Below, piece by piece: positions 52,201-63,918 of a stretch of 64,000 bases of DNA. A program made the translations under genes and the position numbers. Position 1 is the stretch's first letter. The number at the start of each line of letters is the position of its first letter. The notes under the pieces are model-generated. The model made no database searches. It was not told the DNA's origin and worked only from the letters and a program-made list of their open reading frames with translations. Source of the DNA: Nomia melanderi (lineage: Eukaryota; Arthropoda; Insecta; Hymenoptera; Halictidae); the NCBI RefSeq assembly GCF_051020985.1, contig NW_027475134.1, positions 1,116,001-1,180,000 of the forward strand, read 5' to 3'.

Positions 52201-55200
52201 GGACCACCAGCGGCCGAGAAAACCACCGTCTCATGGGGCCGGACACTCAGGGTCGGGGAAAAATCCAATATATATCTGGTGATATCTCGGGTGCTATTAG
52301 AGATAGGGCAATAAACCAAAGTGAATTGTCTGCAGGAGGCCCTGGCGCATGAATCTGTGCAACGGGAACGACCTCGGACCACCAGGGGCCGAAAAAACCA
52401 CAGTCTCATGGGGCCGGACACTCAGGGTCAGGGGAAAATCCAATATAGATCTGGTGATATCTCGGTTGCTATTACAGATAGCGAATTAATCAAAGTGCAT
52501 TACCTGTAGGAGGCCCTGGCGCATGTATCTGTGCAGCGGGAACGTCCTCGGACCTCCAGGGGCCGAGACAACGACCGTCTCATGGGGCCGGACACTCATG
52601 GTCAGGGTAAAATCCAATATATATCTGGTGATATCTCGGGTGCTATTACAGATAGCGCAATAAATCAAAGTGCATTGTCTGTAGGAGGCCCTGGCGCATG
52701 AATCTGTGCAGCGGGAACGACCTCGGACCACCAGGGGCCGAGAAAACCACAGTCTCATGGGGCCGGACACTCAGAGTCAGTGAAAAATCCAATATATATC
52801 TAGTGATATCTCGGGTGCTATTACAGATAGCGCAATAAATCAAAGTGCATTGTCTGTAGGAGACGCTGGCGCATGAACCTGTGCAGCGGGAACGTTCTCG
52901 GACCACCAGGGGCCGAGAAAACGACCGTCTCATGGGGCCGGACGCTCAGGGTCAGTGAAAAATCCAATATATATCTGGTGATATCTCGGGTGCTATTAGA
53001 GATAGCGCAATAAACCATATGAATTATCTGTAGGAGGCCCTGACGCATGAATCTGTGCAGCGGGAACGACCTCGGACCACCAGGGGCCGAGAAAACCACA
53101 GTCTCATGGGGCCGGACACTCAGGGTCAGGGAAAAATTCAATATATATCTGGTGATATCTTGGGTGCTATTAGAGATAGCGTAATAAACCCAAGTGAATT
53201 ATCTGCAGGAGGCCCTGGCGCAAGAATCTGTGCAGCGGGAACGACCTCGGACCACCAGGGGCCGAGACAACAACCGTCTCATGGGGCCGGACACTCAGGG
53301 TCAGGGAAAAATCCAATATATATCTGATGATATCTTGGGTGCTATTAGAGATAGCGCAATAAACCAAAGTGAGTTATCTGCAGGAGGCCCTGGCGCCTGA
53401 AGCTGGGCAGCGGGAACGACCTCGGACCACCAGGGGCCGAGAAAACCACAGTCTCATGGGGCCGGACACTCAGGGTCAGGGGAAAATCCAATATATATCT
53501 GGTGATATCTCGGGTGCTATTAGAGATAGCGCAATAAACCATAGTGAATTATCTGCAGGAGGCCCTGGCGCATGAATGTGTCCAGCGGGAACGACCACGG
53601 ACCACCAGGAGCCGAGAAAACCGCAGTCTCATGGGGCCGGACACTCAGGGTCAGGGAAAAATCCAATATATATCTGTTGATATCTCGGGCGCTATTAGAG
53701 ATAGCGCAATAAACCAAAGTGAATTATCTGCAGGAGGCCCTGGCGCATGAATCTGTGCAGCGGGAACGACCTCGGACCACCAGGGGCCGAGAAAACCACC
53801 GTCTCATGGGGCCGGACACTCAGGGTCAGGGAAAAATCCAATATATATCTGGTGATATCTCGGGTGCTATTACAGATAGCGCAATAAGTCAAAGTGCATT
53901 GTCTGTAGGAGGCCCTGGCGCATGAATCTGTGAAGCGGCAACGACCTCGGACCACCAGGGGCCGAGAAAACCACAGTCTCATGGGGCCGGACACTCAGGG
54001 TCAGGGGAAAATCCAGTTTATATCTGGTGATATCTCGGGTGCTATTAGAGATAGCGCAATAAACCAAAGTGAATTCTCTGCAGGAGGCCCTGGCGCATGA
54101 ATCTGTGCAGCGGGAACGACCTCGGACCACCAGGGGCCGAAAAAACCACAGTCTCATGGGGCCGGACACTCAGGGTCAGGGGAAAATCCAGTATATATCT
54201 GTTGATATCTCGGGTGCTATTAGAGGTAGCGCAATAAACCAAAGTGAATTATCTGCAGGAGGCCCTGGCGCATGAATCTGTGCAACGGTAACGACCTCGG
54301 ACCACCAGGGGTCGAAAAAACAACAGTCTCATGGGGCCGGACACTCAGGGTCAGGGAAAAATCCAATATATATCTGGTGATATCTCGGGTGCTATTACAG
54401 ATAGCGCAATAAATCAAAGTGCATTGTCTGTAGGAGGCCCTGGCGCATGAATCTGTGCAGCGGGAACGATCTCGGACCATCAGGGGCCGAGACATCCACC
54501 GTCTCATGGGGCCGGACACTCAGGGTCAGGGAAAAATCCAATATATATCTGGTGATATCTCGGGTGCTATTACAGATAGCGCAATAAATCAAAGTGCATT
54601 GTCTGTAGGAGGCCCTGGCGCATGAATCTGTGCAGCGGGAACGACCTCGGACCACCAGGGGCCGAGAAAACCACAGTCTCATGGGGCCGGACAATCAGGG
54701 TCAGGGGAAAATCCAATATATATCTGGTGATATCTCGGGTGCTATTACAGATAGAGCAATAAATCAAAGTGCATTGTCTGTAGGAGGCCCTGGCGCATGA
54801 ATCTGTGCAGCGGGAACAACCTCGGACCACCAGGGGCCGAGAAAACCATAGTCTCATGGGGCCGGACACTCAGGGTCAGGGCAAAATCCAATATATATCT
54901 GGTGATATCTCGGGTGCTATTAGAGATAGCGCAATAAATCAAATTGCATTGTCTGTAGGAGGCCCTGGCGCATAAATGTGGACAGCGGGAACGACCTCGG
55001 ACCATCAGGGGCCGAGAAAACCACCGTCTCATGGGGCCGGACACTCAGGGTCAGGGGAAAATCCAATATTTATCTGGTGATATCTTGGGTGCTATTACAG
55101 ATAGCGCAATAAATCAAAGTGCATTGTCTGTAGGAGGCCCTGGCGCATGAATCTGTGCAGCGGGAACGACCTAGGACCACCAGGGGCCGAGAAAACCACC

Positions 55201-55688
55201 GTCTCATGGGGCCGGACACTCAGGGTCAGGGAAAAATCCAATATATATCTGGTGATATCTCGGGTGCTATTACAGATAGCGCAATAAGTCAAAGTGCATT
55301 GTCTGTAGGAGGCCCTGGCGCATGAATCTGTGAAGCGGCAACGACCTCGGACCACCAGGGGCCGAGAAAACCACAGTCTCATGGGGCCGGACACTCAGGG
55401 TCAGGGGAAAATCCAGTTTATATCTGGTGATATCTCGGGTGCTATTAGAGATAGCGCAATAAACCAAAGTGAATTCTCTGCAGGAGGCCCTGGCGCATGA
55501 ATCTGTGCAGCGGGAACGACCTCGGACCACCAGGGGCCGAAAAAACCACAGTCTCATGGGGCCGGACACTCAGGGTCAGGGGAAAATCCAGTATATATCT
55601 GTTGATATCTCGGGTGCTATTAGAGGTAGCGCAATAAACCAAAGTGATTTATCTGCAGGAGGCCCTGGCGCATGAATCTGTGCAACGG
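46242..55688 (+). repeat. 9622-bp tandem duplication, copy 2 (one monomer lost)
   Basis: This copy is 9447 bp, because one monomer corresponding to about 40010-40220 of copy 1 is missing. The in-register join is near 49630-49669, where gtcggggaaaaatcc is followed by ctcgggtgatattac. Otherwise the two copies are almost identical. I found only about six base differences by eye, for example at 46862, 48122, 49604 and 50820. At 55689 the sequence continues into the original 44.84-kb type (gcaacggtaacg), as expected for a tandem duplication. Confidence 0.9.
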
Positions 55689-58600
55689 TAACGACCTCGG
55701 ACCACCAGGGGTCGAAAAAACAACAGTCTCATGGGGCCGGACACTCAGGGTCAGGGAAAAATCCAATATATATCTGGTGATATCTCGGGTGCTATTACAG
55801 ATAGCGCAATAAATCAAAGTGCATTGTCTGTAGGAGGCCCTGGCGCATGAATCTGTGCAGCGGGAACGACCACGGACCACCAGGGGCCGAGAAAACCACA
55901 TTCTCATGGGGCGGACACTCAGGGTCAGGGGAAAATCCAATATATATCTGGTGATATCTCGGGTGCTATTAAAGATAGCGCAATAAGCCAAAGGGAATTA
56001 TCTGCAGGAGGCCCTGGCGCATGCATCAGTGCAGCGGGAACGACCTAGGACCACCAGGGGCCGAGAAAACCACAGTCTCATGGGGCCGGACACTCAGGGT
56101 CAGGGGAAAATCCAATATATATCTGGTGATATCTCGGGTGCTATTAGAGATAGCGCAATAAATCAAAGTGCATTGTCTGTAGGAGGCCCTGGCGCATGAA
56201 TCTGTGCAGCGGTAACGACCTCGGAACACCAGGGGCCGAGAAAACCGCCGTCTCATGGGGCAGGACACTCAGGGTCAGTGAAAAATCCAATATATATCTG
56301 GTGATATCTCGGGTGCTATTACAGATAGAGCAATAAATCAAAGTGCATTGTCTGTAGGAGGCCCTGGCGCATGAATGTGTGCAGCGGGAACGACCTCGGA
56401 CCACCAGGGGCCGAGAAAACCGCAGTCTCATGGGGCCGGACACTCAGGGTCAGGGAAAAATCCAATATATATCTGGTGATATCTCGGGCGCTATTAGAGA
56501 TAGCGCAATAAGCCAAAGGGAATTATCTGCAGGAGGCCCTGGCGCATGCATCTGTGCAGCGGGAAGGATCTCGGACCATCAGGGGCCGAGACATCCACCG
56601 TCTCATGGGGCCGGACACTCAGGGTAAGGGAAAAATCCAATATATATCTGGTGATATCTCGGGTGCTATTAGAGATAGCGCAATAAATCAAAGTGCATTG
56701 TCTGTAGGAGGACCTGGCGCATGAATCTGTGCAGCGGGAACGACCTCGGACCACCAGGGGCCGAGACAACCACCGTCTCATGGGGCCGGACACTCAGGGT
56801 CAGGGGAAAATCCAATATATATCTGGTGATATCTCGGGTGCTATTACAGATAGAGCAATAAACCAAAGTGAATTATCTGCAGGAGGCCCTGGCCCATGCA
56901 TCTGTGCAGCGGGAACGACCTCGGACCACCAGGGGCCGAGAAAACCACCGTCTCATGGGGCCGGACACTCAGGGTCAGGGAAAAATGCAATATATATCTG
57001 GTGATATGTCGGGTGCTATTACAGATAGCACAATAAATCAAAGTGCATTGTCTGGACGAGGCACTGGCGCATGAATCTGGGCAGCGGGAACGACCTCGGA
57101 CCACCAGGGGCCGAGAAAACCACAGCCTCATGGGGCCGGACACTCAGGGTCAGGGGAAAATCCAATATATATCTGGTGATATCTCGGGTGCTATTAGAGA
57201 TAGGGCAATAAACCAAAGTGAATTATCTGCAGCAGGCCATGGCGCATGAATCTGTGCAACGGGAACGACCTCGCACCACCAGGGGCCGAGAAAACCACAG
57301 TCTCATGGGGCCGGACACTCAGGGTCAGGGGAAAATCCAATATATATCTGGTGATATCTCGGGTGCTATTACAGATAGAGCAATAAATCAAAGTGCATTG
57401 TCTGTAGGAGGCCCTGGCGCATGAATCTCTGCAGCGGGAACAACCTCGGACCACCAGGGGCCGAGAAAACCACCGTCTCATGGGGCCGGACACTCAGGGT
57501 CAGGGAAAAATGCTATATATATCTGGTGATATGTCGGGTGCTATTACAGATAGCGCAATAAATCAAAGTGCATTGTCTGGAGGAGGCCCTGGCGCATGTA
57601 TCTGGGCAGCGGGAACGACCTCGAACCACCAGGGGCCGAGAAAACCACAGTCTCATGGGGCCGGACACTCAGGGTCAGGGAAAAATCCATTATATATCTG
57701 GTGATAGATCGGGTGCCATTAGAGATAGCTCGATAAATCAAAGTGCATTGTCTGCAGGAGGCCCTGACGCATGAATCTGTGCAGCGGGAACGACCTCGGA
57801 CCACCAGGGGCCGAGAAAACCACAGTCTCATCGGGCCGAGAACTCAGGGTCAGGCAAAAATCCAATATATATCTGGTGATATCTCGGGTGCTATTACACA
57901 TAGCGCATTAAACCAACGCGCATTGTCTGTAGGAGGCCATGGCGCATGAATCTGTGCAGCGGGAACGACCTCGGACCACCAGGGGCCGATAAAACCACCG
58001 TCTCATGGGGCCGGACACTCAGGGTCAGGGGAAAATCCAATATATATCTGGTGATATCTCGGGTGCTATTACAGATAGCGCAATAAATCAAAGTGCATTG
58101 TCTGTAGGAGGCCCTGGCGCATGAATCTGTGCAGCGGGAACGACCTCGGACCACCAGGGGCCGAGAAGACCGCAGTCTCATGGGGACGGACTCTCAGGGT
58201 CAGGGAAAAATCCAATATATATCTGGTGATATCTCGGGCGCTATTAGAGATAGCGCAATAAACCAAAGTGAATTATCTGCAGGAGGCCCTGGCGCATGAA
58301 TCTGTGCAGCGGGAACGACCTCGGGCCACCAGGGGCTGAGAAAACGACCGTCTCATGGGGCCGGACACTCAGGGTCAGTGAAAAATCCAATATATATCTG
58401 GTGATATCTCGGCTGCTATTACAGATAGCGGAATAAATCAAAGTGCATTGTCTGTAGGAGGCCCTGGCGCATGAATCTGTGCAGCGGGAACGACCTCGGA
58501 CCACCAGGGGCCGAGAAAACCACAGTCTCATGGGGCCGGACACTCAGGGTCAGGGGAAAATCCAGTATATATCTGGTGATATCTCGGGTGCTATTAGAGA

Positions 58601-59353
58601 TAGCGCAATAAGCCAAAGTGAATTATCTGCAGGAGGCCCTGGCGCATGAATCTGTGCAGCGGGAACGTCCTCGGACCTCCAGGGGCCGAGACAACCACCG
58701 TCTCAAGGGGCCGGACACTCAGGGTCAAGGTAAAATCCAATATGTATCTGGTGATATCTCGGGTGCTATTAGAGATAGGGCAATAAACCAAAGTGAATTA
58801 TCTGCAGCAGGCCATGGCGCATGAATCTGTGCAACGGGAACGACCTCGCACCACCAGGGGCCGAGAAAACCACAGTCTCATGGGGCCGGACACTCAGGGT
58901 CAGGGGAAAATCCAATATAGATCTGGTGATATCTCGGGTGCTATTAGAGATAGCGCGATAAATCAAAGTGAATTATCTGCAGGAGGCCCTGGCGCATGCA
59001 TCTGTGCAGCGGGAACGACCTCGGACCACCAGGGGCCGAGAAAACCACCGTCTCATGGGGCCGGACACTCAGGGTCAGGGAAAAATGCAATATATATCTG
59101 GTGATATGTCGGGTGCTATTACAGATAGCACAATAAATCAAAGTGCATTGTCTGGACGAGGTCCTGGCGCATGAATCTGGGCAGCGGGAACGACCTCGGA
59201 CCACCAGGGGCCGAGAAAACCACAGTCTCATGGGGCCGGACACTCAGGGTCAGGGGAAAATCCAATATATATCTGGTGATATCTCGGGTGCTATTACAGA
59301 TAGAGCAATAAATCAAAGTGCATTGTCTGTAGGAGGCCCTGGCGCATGAATCT
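55689..59353 (+). repeat. Variable right-hand zone with mosaic duplicates
   Basis: Here the monomers are less orderly. 56868-57074 matches 58968-59174 (2100 bp), 57218-57424 matches 58793-58999 (1575 bp), and 57480-57704 matches 59405-59629 (1925 bp). The same variants are thus re-used in different orders. Marks include cattgtctggacgagg, gcagcaggccatggcg, gatatgtcgggtgc and aaaaatgctatatat. No long left-arm match was seen. Confidence 0.78.
55868..56041 (+). repeat. 174-bp monomer, deletion tag e (unique)
   Basis: One C is missing in catggggcggacactc around 55906-55920. This is the only single-base deletion in the window with no second copy. It lies just outside the last 9.6-kb duplicate, consistent with that end of the array having been copied less. 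Confidence 0.9.
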
Positions 59354-60753
59354 CTGCAGCGGGAACAACCTCGGACCACCAGGGGCCGAGAAAACCACCG
59401 TCTCATGGGGCCGGACACTCAGGGTCAGGGAAAAATGCTATATATATCTGGTGATATGTCGGGTGCTATTACAGATAGCGCAATAAATCAAAGTGCATTG
59501 TCTGGAGGAGGCCCTGGCGCATGTATCTGGGCAGCGGGAACGACCTCGAACCACCAGGGGCCGAGAAAACCACCGTCTCATGGGGCCGGACACTCAGGGT
59601 CAGGGGATAATCCAATATATATCTGGTGATATCTCGGGTGCTATTAGATACAGCGCAATAAACCAAAGTGAATTATCTGCAGGAGGCCCTGGCGCATGAA
59701 TCTGGGCAGCGGGAACGACCTCGGACCACCAGGGGCCGAGGAAACCACAGTCTAATGGGGCCGGACACTCAGGGTCAGGGGAAAATCCAATATATATCTG
59801 GTGATATCTCGGGTGCTATTAGAGATAGCGCAATAAACCAAAGTGAATTATCTGCAGGAGGCCCTGCCGCATGCATCTGTGCAGCGGGAACGACCTCGGA
59901 ACACCAGGGGCCGAGAAAACCACCGTCTCATGGGGCAGGACACTCAGGGTCAGTGAAAAATCCAATATATATCTGCTGATATCTCGGGTGCTGTTACAGA
60001 TAGCGCAATAAATCAAAGTGCATTGTCTGTAGGAGACCCTGGCGCATGAACCTGTGCAGCGGGAACGTTCTCGGACCTCCAGGGACCGAGAAAACCACAG
60101 TCTCATGGGGCCGGACACTCAAGGTCAGGGGAAAATCCAATATATATGTGGTGATATCTCGGGTGCTATTACAGATAGCGCAATAAATCAAAGTGCATTG
60201 TCTGTAGGAGACCCTGGCGCATGAACCTGTCCAGCGGGAACGACCTCGGACCACCAGGGGCCGAGAAAACCACCGTCTCATGGGGCCGGACACTCTGGGT
60301 CAGCGAAAAATCCAATATATATCTGGTGATATCTCGGGTGCTATTACAGATAGCGCAATAAATCAAAGTGCATTGTCTGTAGGAGGCCCTGGCGCATGAC
60401 TCTGTGCAGCGGGAACGACCTCGGACCACCAGGGGCCGAGACAACAACCGTCTCATGGGGCCGGACACTCAGGGTCAGGGAAAAATCCAATATATATCTG
60501 GTGATATCTCGGGTTATATTACAGATAGCACAATAAATCAAAGTGCATTGTCTGTAGGAGGCCCTGGCGCATGAATCTGTGCAGAGGGAACGATTTCGGA
60601 CCACCAGGGGCCGAGACAACAACCGTCTCATGGGGCCGGACACTCAGGGTCAGGGAAAAATCCAATATATATCTGGTGATATCTCGGGTTATATTACAGA
60701 TAGCACAATAAATCAAAGTGCATTGTCTGTAGGAGGCCCTGGCGCATGAATCT
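59354..60753 (+). repeat. 1400-bp right-end tandem duplication, copy 1
   Basis: Eight monomers with no length change. Distinctive contents are aatgctatatat, gtatctgggcagcggg, gtctaatggggcc, tgctgttacag, cactctgggtcagcg and gggttatattac. The next copy begins between 60706 and 60753. Confidence 0.92.
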
Positions 60754-62153
60754 CTGCAGCGGGAACAACCTCGGACCACCAGGGGCCGAGAAAACCACCG
60801 TCTCATGGGGCCGGACACTCAGGGTCAGGGAAAAATGCTATATATATCTGGTGATATGTCGGGTGCTATTACAGATAGCGCAATAAATCAAAGTGCATTG
60901 TCTGGAGGAGGCCCTGGCGCATGTATCTGGGCAGCGGGAACGACCTCGAACCACCAGGGGCCGAGAAAACCACCGTCTCATGGGGCCGGACACTCAGGGT
61001 CAGGGGATAATCCAATATATATCTGGTGATATCTCGGGTGCTATTAGATACAGCGCAATAAACCAAAGTGAATTATCTGCAGGAGGCCCTGGCGCATGAA
61101 TCTGGGCAGCGGGAACGACCTCGGACCACCAGGGGCCGAGAAAACCACAGTCTAATGGGGCCGGACACTCAGGGTCAGGGGAAAATCCAATATATATCTG
61201 GTGATATCTCGGGTGCTATTAGAGATAGCGCAATAAACCAAAGTGAATTATCTGCAGGAGGCCCTGCCGCATGCATCTGTGCAGCGGGAACGACCTCGGA
61301 ACACCAGGGGCCGAGAAAACCACCGTCTCATGGGGCAGGACACTCAGGGTCAGTGAAAAATCCAATATATATCTGCTGATATCTCGGGTGCTGTTACAGA
61401 TAGCGCAATAAATCAAAGTGCATTGTCTGTAGGAGACCCTGGCGCATGAACCTGTGCAGCGGGAACGTTCTCGGACCTCCAGGGACCGAGAAAACCACAG
61501 TCTCATGGGGCCGGACACTCAAGGTCAGGGGAAAATCCAATATATATGTGGTGATATCTCGGGCGCTATTACAGATAGCGCAATAAATCAAAGTGCATTG
61601 TCTGTAGGAGACCCTGGCGCATGAACCTGTCCAGCGGGAACGACCTCGGACCACCAGGGGCCGAGAAAACCACCGTCTCATGGGGCCGGACACTCTGGGT
61701 CAGCGAAAAATCCAATATATATCTGGTGATATCTCGGGTGCTATTACAGATAGCGCAATAAATCAAAGTGCATTGTCTGTAGGAGGCCCTGGCGCATGAC
61801 TCTGTGCAGCGGGAACGACCTCGGACCACCAGGGGCCGAGACAACAACCGTCTCATGGGGCCGGACACTCAGGGTCAGGGAAAAATCCAATATATATCTG
61901 GTGATATCTCGGGTTATATTACAGATAGCACAATAAATCAAAGTGCATTGTCTGTAGGAGGCCCTGGCGCATGAATCTGTGCAGAGGGAACGATTTCGGA
62001 CCACCAGGGGCCGAGACAACAACCGTCTCATGGGGCCGGACACTCAGGGTCAGGGAAAAATCCAATATATATCTGGTGATATCTCGGGTTATATTACAGA
62101 TAGCACAATAAATCAAAGTGCATTGTCTGTAGGAGGCCCTGGCGCATGAATCT
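60754..62153 (+). repeat. 1400-bp right-end tandem duplication, copy 2
   Basis: This copy matches copy 1 throughout with very few changes; examples are the 59741 region (gaggaaacc against gagaaaacc) and near 61564 (gggcgctattac against gggtgctattac). The join is bracketed by tagcacaata at 60701-60710 (left parent) and tctctgcagc at 60751-60760 (right parent). After 62153 the original order resumes with gtgcagagggaacg. Confidence 0.92.
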
Positions 62154-62341
62154 GTGCAGAGGGAACGACCTCGGACCACCAGGGGCCGAGAAAACCACCG
62201 TCTCATGGCGCCGGACACTCAGGGTCAGGGGAAAATCCAATATATATCTGGTGATATCTCGGGTGCTATTACAGATAGCGCAATAAATCAAAGTGAATTA
62301 TCTGCAGGAGGCCCTGGCGCATGAATCTGTGCAGCGGGAAC

Positions 62342-62518
62342 GACCTCGGACCACCAGGGGCCGAGAAAACCACAGTCTAGTGGGGCCGGACACTCAGGGT
62401 CAGGGGAAAATCCAATATATATATCAAGTGATATCTCGGGTGCTATTAGATACAGCGCAATAAACCAAAGTGTATTATCTGCAAGAGGCCCTGGCGCATG
62501 CATCTGTGCAGCGGGAAC
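62342..62518 (+). repeat. 177-bp monomer with a TA dinucleotide gain
   Basis: The AT-rich stretch reads ccaatatatatatcaagtg near 62412-62430, two bases longer than usual, which fits slippage in the TA run. It is the only such expansion among 365 copies. Confidence 0.88.
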
Positions 62519-63151
62519 GACCTCGGACCACCAGGGGCCGAGAAAACTAAAGTCTCATGGGGCCGGACACTCAGGGTCTGGGGAAAATCCATTATATATC
62601 TGGTGATATGTCGGGAGCTATTACAGATAGCGCAATAAATCAAAGTTCATTGTCTGGAGGAGGCCCTGGCGCATGAATCTGTGCAGCGGGAACGACCTCG
62701 GACCCCCAGGGGCCGAGAAAACTACAGTCTCATGCGGCCGGACACTCAGGGTCTGGGGAAAATCCAATATATATCTGGTGATATCTCGGGTCCTATTGCA
62801 GATAGCGAAATAAATGAAAGTGCATTGTCTGTAGGAGGCCCTGGCGCATGAATCTGTGCAGCGGGAACGACCTCGGACCACCAGGGGCCGAGGAAACCAC
62901 AGTCTCATGGGGCCGTACACTCAGGGTCAGGGGAAAATCCAATATATATCTGGAGATATCTCGGGTGGTATTAGAGATAGCGCAATAAACCAAAGTGAAT
63001 TATCTGCAGGAGGCCCTGGCGCATGACTCTGTGCAGCGGGAACGACCTCGGACCACCAGGGGCCGAGACAACAACCGTCTCATGGGGCCGGACACTCAGG
63101 GTCAGGGAAAAATCCAATATATATCTGGTGATATCTCGGGTTATATTACAG

Positions 63152-63442
63152 ATAGCACAATAAATCAAAGTGCATTGTCTGTAGGAGGCCCTGGCGCATG
63201 AATCTGTGCAGAGGGAACGACCTCGGACCACCAGGGGCCGAGAAAACCACCGTCTCATGGCGCCGGACACTCAGGGTCAGGGGAAAATCCAATATATATC
63301 TGGTGATATCTCGGGTGCTATTACAGATAGCGCAATAAATCAAAGTGAATTATCTGCAGGAGGCCCTGGCGCATGAATCTGTGCAGCGGGAACGACCTCG
63401 GACCACCAGGGGCCGAGAAAACCACAGTCTCATGGAGCCGGA
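63152..63442 (+). repeat. Copy of about 62100-62390 at 1052 bp
   Basis: The segment gggttatattac ... gtgcagagggaacg ... catggcgccgg appears again at six monomers plus the 2-bp TA gain. The preceding monomer (gcatgactctgtgcagc, acaacaaccgtc) resembles the one at 61795, so it joins two pieces of the 1400-bp unit. Confidence 0.82.
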
Positions 63443-63743
63443 CACTCAGGGTCAGGGGAAAATCCAATATATATCTGGTGATATCTCGGGTGCTATTACA
63501 GATAGCGCAATAAATCAAAGTGAATTATCTGCAGGAGGCCCTGGCGCATGAATCTGTGTAGCGGGAACGACCTCGGACCACCAGGGGCCGAGAAAACCAC
63601 AGTCACATGGGGCCGGTCACTCAGGGTCAGGGGAAAATCCAATATATATCTGGTGATATCTCGGGTGCTATTAGATACAGCGCAATAAACCAAATTGAAT
63701 TATCTGCAGGAGGCCCTGGCGCATGAATCTGGGCAGCGGGAAC

Positions 63744-63918
63744 GACCTCGAACCACCAGGGGCCGAGAAAATTACAGATATTCGGAATCCGTCACCCAAG
63801 GTCATGTGAAAATCCAGCATATATCTGGTGATATTTCGGGTGCTATTAGAGATAGCGCAATAAACCAAAGTGAATTATCTGCAGGAGGCCCTGGCGCATG
63901 AATCTGTGCAGCGGGAAC
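63744..63918 (+). repeat. B-tract variant monomer 7
   Basis: The B tract is at 63772-63818, of the catatat subtype, with one private change (catgtgaaaatcc). It lies about 41 kb from the nearest other B monomer, in the less orderly right-hand zone. Confidence 0.92.
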
